From the NCBI RefSeq assembly GCF_022557175.1, contig NZ_CP092915.1:6510001-6574000 (forward strand): DNA of 64,000 nt, written 5' to 3'. Origin of the DNA: Mycolicibacterium sp. YH-1. Its GTDB lineage: Bacteria > Actinomycetota > Actinomycetes > Mycobacteriales > Mycobacteriaceae. The notes under the pieces are model-generated. The model ran no database searches and was not told the origin of the DNA. It saw nothing but the letters and a program-made list of their open reading frames with translations. A program made the position numbers and the translations under genes. Shown one piece after another: positions 55,836 through 64,000 of this stretch. Numbering within the stretch: the stretch's first letter is position 1; each line of letters begins with the position of its first letter.

Positions 55836-56132
55836 TTGTCCACTACTACTGAACTCGCCCAGCTACACGAACTGATCGGTGGCTTACGGCGTTGTGTGAC
55901 CTCGCTGGCCTCACGCTACGGGGACACCCCCGAGATGCGGCGCATCGTCAACGACGCCGAACGCATCCTCAATGACATCGACCGTCTCGACATCGATGCC
56001 GAGGAACTGGAATTCAACCGCGGCGGAAGCCTGCACCACCACGTCGGGGAGAAGATCGGCATCCCAGACACCCAGTACGCCAGCGACTTCTGGCAGGACG
56101 TCGACGACGAGGGCCTCGGCGGAGTGCGGTGA
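55836..56132 (+). CDS. conserved small protein ahead of sdh (Rv0250c-like)
   Basis: Protein of 98 aa starting at a TTG (STTTELAQLHELIGGLRRC) after a strong AAGGAGG. N-terminal helical half, then FNRGGSLHHHVGEKIGIPDTQ and DFWQDVDDEGLGGVR. Three consecutive His and many acidic residues could bind metal. No known domain; from memory the same gene precedes the Sdh1 operon in M. tuberculosis, so it may be an assembly or regulatory factor. Confidence 0.78.
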   Translation: MSTTTELAQLHELIGGLRRCVTSLASRYGDTPEMRRIVNDAERILNDIDRLDIDAEELEFNRGGSLHHHVGEKIGIPDTQYASDFWQDVDDEGLGGVR

Positions 56133-56220
56133 GTTGGTGCCGCCGTGGGTCAACTGATCCACGGCGCTGCCGCGCGTCGCACCACCGTCGCACCATTACG
56201 ACCGAAGTGAGGAAATATCC

Positions 56221-57042
56221 GTGAGCGCACCCACCGCCGACCGCCCCGGCACAGGTGTCTTCTCCCCGACGCGAGCGCAGATCAGCCAGCGCACGCTGCG
56301 TACCGACAATTGGTGGCGCTCGCCGCTGATCGTCGACCTCGGCTTCGCCGCGTTCGTCATCTATGCGACGGTGCGGGCATTCCTCCAGAACAACTACTTC
56401 GTGGCCGAGTACCACTACCTCACGCCGTTCTACTCCCCGTGCATCAGCAAGGGCTGCACGCCTGAGGCGAGCGGATTCTGGCCGCAGATCCTGCCCGACG
56501 TGTGGTGGCTGCCATATGCGGCCGCCTCACTGCCGTTCCTGCTCCTGTTCCGGCTGACCTGCTACTACTACCGCGGGGCCTACTACCGGTCGGTGTGGCA
56601 GTCGCCCACCGCCTGCGCCGTGGCCGAACCGCACGCGAAGTACACCGGCGAGACGCGGTTGCCGCTGATCATCCAGAACACGCACCGCTACTTCTTCTAC
56701 ATCGCCGCCGCCATCTCCGCGATCAACACCTACGACGCGATCGTGGCATTCCACTCGCCCACCGGGTTCGGCTTCGGCCTCGGCAACGTGATCCTCGTCG
56801 TCAACGTGACGATGTTGTGGGTCTACACGCTGTCGTGCCACTCCTGCCGCCACGTTGTCGGCGGCCGGCTCAAGCACTTCTCCAAGCACCCCATCCGGTA
56901 CTGGATGTGGGGTCAGGTCAGCAAGCTCAACACCCGGCACAAGCAGTACGCCTGGATAACGCTCGGCACGCTGATGCTCACCGACTTCTACATCATGCTG
57001 GTGGCCAGCGGGACGATAAGCGACCTGCGATTCATCGGCTGA
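56221..57042 (+). CDS. sdhC: Sdh1 membrane-anchor subunit (SdhC-like)
   Basis: Integral membrane protein of 273 aa with about five helices. His residues in IIQNTHRYFFY and the motif C206-H207-S-C209-R-H211 after WVYTLS are notable, with a C74-x4-C79 pair in an external loop. Cryo-EM work on mycobacterial Sdh1, as I recall, found a membrane-embedded Rieske-type FeS cluster in this enzyme; the Cys/His residues above are the candidate ligands. GTG start after GAGGAAATATCC. Passes electrons from succinate to menaquinone. Confidence 0.85.
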   Translation: MSAPTADRPGTGVFSPTRAQISQRTLRTDNWWRSPLIVDLGFAAFVIYATVRAFLQNNYFVAEYHYLTPFYSPCISKGCTPEASGFWPQILPDVWWLPYAAASLPFLLLFRLTCYYYRGAYYRSVWQSPTACAVAEPHAKYTGETRLPLIIQNTHRYFFYIAAAISAINTYDAIVAFHSPTGFGFGLGNVILVVNVTMLWVYTLSCHSCRHVVGGRLKHFSKHPIRYWMWGQVSKLNTRHKQYAWITLGTLMLTDFYIMLVASGTISDLRFIG

Positions 57043-57091
57043 TTCTTCTTGCCTAACAGCTCTATTCACGAACTAGCGAGGTTGAACGTAG

Positions 57092-59008
57092 ATGGCTGAA
57101 CTCGAACGGCACGAATACGACGTTGTCGTGATCGGAGCCGGCGGGGCTGGACTGCGCGCAGTGATCGAGGCCAGGGAACGCGGTCTACGCGTCGCCGTGG
57201 TGACCAAGTCGCTGTTCGGCAAGGCCCACACTGTGATGGCCGAGGGTGGCTGCGCGGCGGCGATGCGCAACGTCAACACCAAGGACTCCTGGCAGGTGCA
57301 CTTCGGTGACACCATGCGCGGCGGCAAGTTCCTGAACAACTGGCGGATGGCCGAACTGCACGCACAGGAGGCCCCCGACCGGGTGTGGGAGCTGGAGTCC
57401 TACGGCGCGCTGTTCGACCGCACCAAGGACGGCAAGATCAGCCAGCGCAACTTCGGCGGGCACACCTACCCTCGGCTTGCGCACGTCGGTGACCGCACCG
57501 GGCTGGAGATCATCCGCACCCTGCAGCAGAAGATCGTCTCGCTGCAGCAGGAGGACAAGAAGGAACTCGGCGACTACGAGGCGCGGATCAAGGTCTTCCA
57601 CGAGTGCTCCATCACCGACCTGATCAAGGACGGCGACAGGATCGCGGGCGCCTTCGGCTACTGGCGCGAGACCGGCAACTTCATCCTGTTCGAGGCCCCG
57701 GCCGTAGTCCTCGCGACCGGCGGCATCGGCAAGTCGTTCAAGGTGTCGTCGAACTCGTGGGAGTACACCGGCGACGGCCACGCCCTTGCTTTGAGGGCCG
57801 GGTCCAACCTGATCAACATGGAGTTCATCCAGTTCCACCCCACCGGGATGGTCTGGCCGCTGTCGGTCAAGGGCATTCTCGTCACCGAGGGTGTGCGCGG
57901 CGACGGCGGAGTGTTGAAGAACTCCGAGGGCAAGCGGTTCATGTTCGACTACATCCCCGCGGTGTTCAAGGGGCAGTATGCCGAGACCGAGGAAGAGGCC
58001 GACCAGTGGCTCAAGGACAACGACTCGGCGCGCCGCACACCTGACCTGCTGCCCCGCGACGAGGTCGCCAGGGCCATCGTCGCGGAGGTCAAGGCGGGGC
58101 GCGGCACCCCGCACGGCGGCGTCTACCTCGACATCGCCTCGCGGATGCCCACCGAGGAGATCAAGCGGCGCCTGCCCTCGATGTACCACCAATTCATCGA
58201 GCTGGCCGAGGTCGACATCACCAAGGACGAGATGGAGGTCGGCCCGACCTGTCACTACGTGATGGGCGGTATCGAGGTCGATCCCGACACCGGCGGCGCC
58301 GCGACCCCGGGCCTGTTCGCGGCCGGTGAGTGCTCCGGCGGCATGCACGGCTCCAACCGACTGGGCGGCAACTCGCTGTCCGACCTGCTGGTGTTCGGCC
58401 GTCGCGCCGGCCTCGGCGCCTCCGATTACGTACGGGCACTGGCCGAACGGCCCAAGCCGCCGCAGGACGCCGTCGACGAGGCCACCAAGATGGCGTTGGC
58501 GCCGTATGAGGCACACGAGAATCCCGAGAACCCGTACACCCTGCACGCCGAACTCCAACAGTCGATGAACGACCTCGTCGGCATCATCCGTAAGGAAGAC
58601 GAGATCGAGGAGGCGCTGGTAAAGCTCGACGAGCTCAGGGGCCGCCTGCAGAACGTCGCCGTCGAGGGTGGCCGGGTGTACAACCCGGGCTGGCACCTGG
58701 CGATCGATATGCGCAACATGCTGCTGGTCAGCGAGTGCGTCGCCAAGGCAGCGCTGCAGCGCACCGAGAGCCGCGGCGGGCACACCCGCGACGATCATCC
58801 CGATATGGATGCGAACTGGCGCAACACGCTGCTGGTCTGCAAGACCACCGAGGTCGCCACCAGCGAGGCGATGGTCCCGAGAGTCACCGTCGTCCCCGAG
58901 CGGCAGGCACAGATGCGGCCCGACCTGCTCGAGTGCTTCGAACTCTCCGAACTCGAGAAGTACTACACCGATGACGAACTGACCGAGCACCCCGAACGGA
59001 AGGCCTGA
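57092..59008 (+). CDS. sdhA: succinate dehydrogenase flavoprotein subunit (Sdh1)
   Basis: Flavoprotein of 638 aa. FAD loop VVVIGAGGAGLRAVIEARERG, covalent-FAD His in KAHTVMAEGGCAAAM, substrate motif QFHPTGMVWP and HGSNRLGGNSLSDLLVFGRRAG. Oxidises succinate to fumarate. Full length. ATG at 57092, 49 bp after the anchor gene, and 1 bp before sdhB. Confidence 0.96.
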   Translation: MAELERHEYDVVVIGAGGAGLRAVIEARERGLRVAVVTKSLFGKAHTVMAEGGCAAAMRNVNTKDSWQVHFGDTMRGGKFLNNWRMAELHAQEAPDRVWELESYGALFDRTKDGKISQRNFGGHTYPRLAHVGDRTGLEIIRTLQQKIVSLQQEDKKELGDYEARIKVFHECSITDLIKDGDRIAGAFGYWRETGNFILFEAPAVVLATGGIGKSFKVSSNSWEYTGDGHALALRAGSNLINMEFIQFHPTGMVWPLSVKGILVTEGVRGDGGVLKNSEGKRFMFDYIPAVFKGQYAETEEEADQWLKDNDSARRTPDLLPRDEVARAIVAEVKAGRGTPHGGVYLDIASRMPTEEIKRRLPSMYHQFIELAEVDITKDEMEVGPTCHYVMGGIEVDPDTGGAATPGLFAAGECSGGMHGSNRLGGNSLSDLLVFGRRAGLGASDYVRALAERPKPPQDAVDEATKMALAPYEAHENPENPYTLHAELQQSMNDLVGIIRKEDEIEEALVKLDELRGRLQNVAVEGGRVYNPGWHLAIDMRNMLLVSECVAKAALQRTESRGGHTRDDHPDMDANWRNTLLVCKTTEVATSEAMVPRVTVVPERQAQMRPDLLECFELSELEKYYTDDELTEHPERKA

Positions 59009-59009
59009 C

Positions 59010-59759
59010 ATGGCTGCCTACAACGCACGTCTGCGGGTCTGGCGCGGAGACGACGACGGCGGCGAGCTGAAGGACTACACCGTCGAGGTCAACGACGGCG
59101 AGGTGGTGCTCGACATCATCCACCGGCTGCAGGCCACCCAGGCCAACGACCTCGCGGTCCGCTGGAACTGCAAGGCAGGCAAGTGCGGCTCGTGCTCGGC
59201 GGAGGTCAACGGCAAACCGAAGCTGCTGTGCATGACCCGGATGTCGACGTTCGATCCCGACGAGACCGTCACGGTCACCCCGCTGCGCACCTTCCCCGTG
59301 ATGCGCGACCTCGTCACCGACGTGTCGTTCAACTACGAGAAGGCCCGTCAGATCCCGTCGTTCACCCCGCCGAAGGATCTGCAGCCGGGCGACTACCGGA
59401 TGCAGCAGGAGGACGTTGAGCGCAGCCAGGAGTTTCGCAAGTGCATCGAGTGCTTCCTGTGCCAGAACGTCTGCCACGTGGTTCGTGATCACGAGGAGAA
59501 CAAGGAGAACTTCGCCGGGCCGCGCTTCCACATGCGCATCGCCGAGCTGGACATGCATCCGCTCGACGTCGTCGACCGCAAGGACATGGCCCAGGACGAG
59601 TTCGGGCTGGGCTACTGCAACATCACCAAGTGCTGTACCGAGGTCTGCCCCGAGCACATCAAGATCACCGATAACGCCCTCATCCCGATGAAGGAGCGCG
59701 TCGCCGGCCGCAAGTACGACCCGGTCGTGTGGTTGGGCAACAAACTGTTCCGGCGGTAA
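59010..59759 (+). CDS. sdhB: succinate dehydrogenase iron-sulfur subunit (Sdh1)
   Basis: Protein of 249 aa with all three cluster motifs: C-x4-C-x2-C in NCKAGKCGSCSAE plus LLCM (2Fe-2S), CIECFLCQNVC (4Fe-4S) and CCTEVCPEHI (3Fe-4S). Carries electrons from SdhA to the membrane anchor. Last large gene of the operon; a hairpin follows. Confidence 0.96.
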   Translation: MAAYNARLRVWRGDDDGGELKDYTVEVNDGEVVLDIIHRLQATQANDLAVRWNCKAGKCGSCSAEVNGKPKLLCMTRMSTFDPDETVTVTPLRTFPVMRDLVTDVSFNYEKARQIPSFTPPKDLQPGDYRMQQEDVERSQEFRKCIECFLCQNVCHVVRDHEENKENFAGPRFHMRIAELDMHPLDVVDRKDMAQDEFGLGYCNITKCCTEVCPEHIKITDNALIPMKERVAGRKYDPVVWLGNKLFRR

Positions 59760-59787
59760 CCGGAGACGTTCCAAATACCTGCTACGC

Positions 59788-59828
59788 GACGTGGCGGCGA
59801 GAATCCTCGAGATTCCCGTCGCCACGTC
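59788..59828 (+). terminator. hairpin terminator after sdhB
   Basis: 18-bp arms GACGTGGCGGCGAGAATC and GATTCCCGTCGCCACGTC with loop CTCGA; 16 of 18 pairs match, one of the others a G-U. Confidence 0.75.
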
Positions 59829-59903
59829 TCATTGGCCCCGTAGCGGGTACCCAAGGCGCGTACGCTCGAGGAAGCTAGCCGATCAACGAGGGAGGTCAAC
59901 CTC

Positions 59904-60065
59904 ATGAGCTACGGAGAAACTAAGAGCGTCAACGATATTCGCACCGCCATCCGCGAACTCACCACTCGCGCGGAGCTGGCCCGCAAAGAGGGCCGACCCG
60001 ACGACGCAGCGGAGATCGAGGGCCGCATCCAGGGCTACCGCGAGGCACTCAGCGCCAAGCCCTAG
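59904..60065 (+). CDS. 53-residue small protein
   Basis: Short gene with GGGAGG ribosome site and ATG at 59904, stop TAG at 60063. Starts MSYGETKSVNDIRTAIRELT and ends EGRIQGYREALSAKP. Highly charged, predicted as two helices with a Gly-Arg-Pro turn, suggesting a helical hairpin or coiled coil. No membrane segment. Unrecognised. Strong third-codon GC and the ribosome site favour a real gene. Confidence 0.65.
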   Translation: MSYGETKSVNDIRTAIRELTTRAELARKEGRPDDAAEIEGRIQGYREALSAKP

Positions 60066-60074
60066 CGCCCGCAG

Positions 60075-61584
<1,510 letters not shown>

Positions 61585-61664
61585 CGGTCCATCATTGCCG
61601 GGCAGCGCGGCGTCGGCCAGGGTCTGGATCGCCGTGAATGCAAGCCCGGTAACGTGACGCCATC

Positions 61665-62339
61665 ATGTGGATCCCGCTCCTGGTGATGGCCGTTGCGGTC
61701 AGTCTGGAGCCGTTCCGGATCGGTATGACGGTCCTGATGATCAACCGGCCGCGACCGGGCCTGCAGCTACTCGCCTTCCTCGCTGGCGGTTTCGCGATGG
61801 GCACCGCGGTGGGCGTGATCGTGCTGTTCGTTCTGCGGCCCGCCCTGGGGTCTGCGCATTTCACTCTGCCGAGGGTGCAGATCGTGGTTGGCGCGGTGGT
61901 GCTGGCCAATGCGGCGTTGGTGGCCACCGGCCTGCTGGGAGGCAAGCGCGCCGACGGATCACCAGGCCTCGTCGCGCGACGATTCGGAGCGCTCGCGACC
62001 CGCACCCGACCACTGCTCAATGGCCGCTCGCTGTGGGCGGCCGGGGTCGCGGGCCTCGGCATCGCACTGCCGTCGATCGACTATGTCGCCGCGCTGGCAC
62101 TCATCGTCGCCTCCGGCGCCGCGGCCACCACTCAGTTCGGCGCCTTGATGGCATTCAACGTCGTGGCGTTCGGGCTGGTGGAGATCCCATTGCTCTGCTA
62201 CCTGGTGGCACCGGAGCGCACCCGCGCTGCGCTGTTGGCACTCAACGACTGGCTACGGCTGCGGGGCCGGCTCGGGGTCGCAGCCCTACTGGCCGTGATC
62301 GGGGTCGTGTTGGTCGGCGTGGGGTTCGCCGGGCTGTAG
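61665..62339 (+). CDS. GAP/Sap-family membrane protein (LysE-related)
   Basis: Protein of 224 aa with about six membrane helices. Start MWIPLLVMAVAVSLEPFRIGM and GVAGLGIALPSIDYVAALALIVASG are typical of the mycobacterial GAP family, whose founder helps translocate glycopeptidolipids. Its place beside trehalose polyphleate genes fits envelope-lipid export. Convergent with the next gene. Confidence 0.8.
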   Translation: MWIPLLVMAVAVSLEPFRIGMTVLMINRPRPGLQLLAFLAGGFAMGTAVGVIVLFVLRPALGSAHFTLPRVQIVVGAVVLANAALVATGLLGGKRADGSPGLVARRFGALATRTRPLLNGRSLWAAGVAGLGIALPSIDYVAALALIVASGAAATTQFGALMAFNVVAFGLVEIPLLCYLVAPERTRAALLALNDWLRLRGRLGVAALLAVIGVVLVGVGFAGL

Positions 62340-62342
62340 CGG

Positions 62343-63503
62343 CTACTTGGGTGCCGGCGGGTTGTTCAGCACGTACTGCGCCCCGGAGAGCAGCTGCGAG
62401 ATCGGATCGGTGCCGCCGCTGCCCCCGAACGAGGCATCCGTGGACGGTGCGGTGACCTCCGCCGGGTCGTAACCGTTCACCGGATCCACCGTGATCGGCG
62501 CCGTCGCCGGATCGCTGTTGCGTGAGTAGCCCGCGTCCACCATGGGCAGCAGCACCGCGTCGAGCTTGTTCAGCGTGGCCTCGTCGACGCCGAGATACTT
62601 GAATCCCATCACGATCGGTAGATGCTGCTCGGGGATCATGTACGTCGTCGTCTTCGCGCCCTTGGAATTGACCGTCGTGCGGATGTTCCGGGCGGGCACG
62701 TTGCTGGGGTCGGTGAACGCGACCGCGGTGTGGCCGGTCGCGAGACCCACCACCGCGTTGACGACGCTCATCCAGCTGTTGTCCGCCTGGTCCGGCCAGT
62801 CGGCGATGCTGTCGTAGGGCGAGATGAATTGATAGGTGTCGTACTGGCTTTCGACCGGGGCCGGGATGCGGTAGTCGAGCGACGGCACGACAGCGCCGAC
62901 GGGGAACATCTGGCTCAGGAAGCCCTCGCCGAACGCGTGCTTGCCGATCGGGTCGCCGAACATCGCGAAGCTCAACTGATCCGGTGGCGGCGCGGCCGGG
63001 TCGTACGCGAGCCGCGTCTGCACCTCGTTGAGCACCATCGCGCCCTCGGAGAGGCCCATCACGGTGCCGGGTCCGCCGGCCTTGATCGTCTCGATGGTCT
63101 GCGGTGCGCCCTCGTCGACGGACTCGCCGACGCTGGGACCGTCGAGGCCCAGCCCCGGCAGGATCTGCTCCCCGACGGCGCCGATACCAGGAAAGAGGCG
63201 TTCGAGCGTGTGCCCCTGCACCTGACCGGCGGGATAGCGGACGATCTGCTTCTGTGGCTGGTTCTCGGGGAACCAGTACTTGCCGGTGTCGATGATGTAC
63301 TGGTCGTAGGGAATGCCCAGCACGTGTGCACCACCGAGCGCGTACGCCCGGCCCGGCGTCCCCAGCGGTGGAGGCGTCCCGTTGGCCGAGGGGTTCGGTG
63401 GCGGCGGGGCCGGCGGATCATCGGCCACAGCGCTGCCGGCACCGAAACATCCTGCGGCGCCGACGGTTACCAACGCGGTGACCGATGCCACGAGTCTCCG
63501 CAT
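62343..63503 (-). CDS. exported PE-PPE-domain esterase of the trehalose polyphleate locus
   Basis: Protein of 386 aa with a signal peptide ([18 protein letters not shown]) and a proline-rich linker, then a PE-PPE alpha/beta-hydrolase domain. The nucleophile elbow is GLSEGAMVL (G-x-S-x-G). In M. smegmatis the homologue next to fadD23, mmpL10 and pks transfers acyl chains to make trehalose polyphleates outside the membrane, as I recall. Directly upstream (on this strand downstream) of the FadD23-type gene. Confidence 0.85.
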   Translation of the reverse strand: MRRLVASVTALVTVGAAGCFGAGSAVADDPPAPPPPNPSANGTPPPLGTPGRAYALGGAHVLGIPYDQYIIDTGKYWFPENQPQKQIVRYPAGQVQGHTLERLFPGIGAVGEQILPGLGLDGPSVGESVDEGAPQTIETIKAGGPGTVMGLSEGAMVLNEVQTRLAYDPAAPPPDQLSFAMFGDPIGKHAFGEGFLSQMFPVGAVVPSLDYRIPAPVESQYDTYQFISPYDSIADWPDQADNSWMSVVNAVVGLATGHTAVAFTDPSNVPARNIRTTVNSKGAKTTTYMIPEQHLPIVMGFKYLGVDEATLNKLDAVLLPMVDAGYSRNSDPATAPITVDPVNGYDPAEVTAPSTDASFGGSGGTDPISQLLSGAQYVLNNPPAPK

Positions 63504-63548
63504 TCACACTCCCCTTGCTCGACGCATCTGTCCTGACCTCAAAGCCTA

Positions 63549-64000
63549 CTAGGCGTCCAGCCGAGCAAACTGTTGCTGCTGGTACTGCTCGGCACACGCG
63601 GCACGCCGGATTTTGCCGCTCGTCGTGGTGGGAATCGACCCCGGCGATACGAGAACGACGTCGCCGATGTTCAGGCCGTGCGCATTGGAAATCGCGGAGG
63701 TGATGTCACTCTTGACCTCGCTGAGCCAGTGCATGGCGTCACCGTTGTGGTCGGTGCGCTTCTTGAGTTCGATGACCGTGACCAGCTCTTCAGTGCTGTT
63801 CACCGGAACCGCCAGCGCCGCGACGCGACCGCCTGTTATCCCCTGGACCGTCGCCTCGATGTCCTCGGGATAGTGATTGCGCCCGCGAACGATGAGCATG
63901 TCCTTGATGCGGCCGACAATGAACAACTCGCCGTCGTGGATGAAGCCGAGATCACCTGTGCGCAGCCACGGCCCGTCAGGTGTGCCGGGCGAGGGGTCGA
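63549..64000 (-). CDS. fadD23: fatty-acyl-AMP ligase FadD23-type, C-terminal part (5' end outside window)
   Basis: The last ~150 residues of an adenylate-forming enzyme. [37 protein letters not shown] (written as the hinge region near residue 15 of the visible part) and the PX10 Lys in [16 protein letters not shown] are clear. This loop order is that of FAAL enzymes loading polyketide synthases. The gene runs off the right edge. Order with the PE-PPE esterase matches the trehalose polyphleate locus. Confidence 0.88.
   Translation of the reverse strand, partial: DPSPGTPDGPWLRTGDLGFIHDGELFIVGRIKDMLIVRGRNHYPEDIEATVQGITGGRVAALAVPVNSTEELVTVIELKKRTDHNGDAMHWLSEVKSDITSAISNAHGLNIGDVVLVSPGSIPTTTSGKIRRAACAEQYQQQQFARLDA

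Noticed and set aside
57185..59011. 608-codon open frame on the minus strand
   Set aside because: It lies fully opposite sdhA, whose motifs are intact; a GC-rich shadow frame.

Overview
The window reads as chromosome of a fast-growing Mycobacterium (Mycolicibacterium). The evidence is a nearly perfect MspA-type porin, an AAC(2')-I acetyltransferase, a secreted haemophore-type protein, the Sdh1-type succinate dehydrogenase, and at the right edge the PE-PPE esterase and FadD23-type ligase of the trehalose polyphleate locus. From about 39.7 kb rightwards many genes follow the order I recall for M. tuberculosis Rv0265c to Rv0245 (FecB2, two PxpBC/Kip-type subunits, aac, HemD-like regulator, CbiX-like, nirBD, Rv0250c to Rv0247c, Rv0245). 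The first 39 kb looks like accessory catabolic DNA.

0-5.6 kb: a near-complete aldehyde dehydrogenase and a split ThDP-dependent 2-oxoacid decarboxylase, divergent from a LysR regulator, then a CitE-like lyase preceded by a CoA-transferase remnant, and a GntR regulator. 5.8-18.6 kb: a DUF1275 protein, an MFS exporter, a permease, an MspA porin and a tight operon built around a TenA-like protein. That protein carries the complete six-residue ligand set of haem-oxygenase-like diiron oxidases. Beside it are a 2Fe-2S ferredoxin with Asp in place of the third Cys, a small Rieske protein, a RidA protein, an aldehyde dehydrogenase, an HbpS/GlcG protein, a divergent gamma-glutamyltransferase-like protein and a phthalate-dioxygenase-reductase-type reductase. 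A GntR gene follows. The same operator core lies before the exporter, the oxidase operon and the GntR gene. I regard this as the most likely undescribed system here.

18.6-24 kb: a CoA-transferase/acyl-CoA dehydrogenase operon sharing an operator with the CitE locus, mixed with decayed acyl-CoA dehydrogenase and thiolase genes. 24-30.5 kb: LysE exporter, MFS carrier, two small secreted proteins, an unknown protein, a molybdopterin oxidoreductase and an XRE-TetR double-HTH regulator. 30.6-39.6 kb: an apparent seven-gene operon (ABC amino-acid-type importer, agmatinase-family hydrolase, DUF2848 protein, aminotransferase, semialdehyde dehydrogenase), plus an SDR and a GntR regulator with matching operators. 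This fits catabolism of a guanidino compound through an amine and a semialdehyde.

39.7-48.6 kb: FecB-type lipoprotein, YhhQ-type transporter, PxpB/PxpC, AAC(2')-I, HemD-like regulator, sirohydrochlorin chelatase-like protein and the assimilatory nitrite reductase NirBD. 48.7-55.7 kb: a DUF218 protein, a four-gene operon (extradiol dioxygenase, FAH-family hydrolase, FAD hydroxylase, P450) with overlapping genes and a divergent TetR with twin operators, and a PEP-mutase-family protein. 55.8-64 kb: the sdh operon with a hairpin terminator, a 53-residue small gene, a flavin reductase/2OG-oxygenase pair, a GAP-family membrane protein, the PE-PPE esterase and the C-terminal end of a fatty-acyl-AMP ligase.

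Family assignments come from motifs and recalled homologues; no database search was run.
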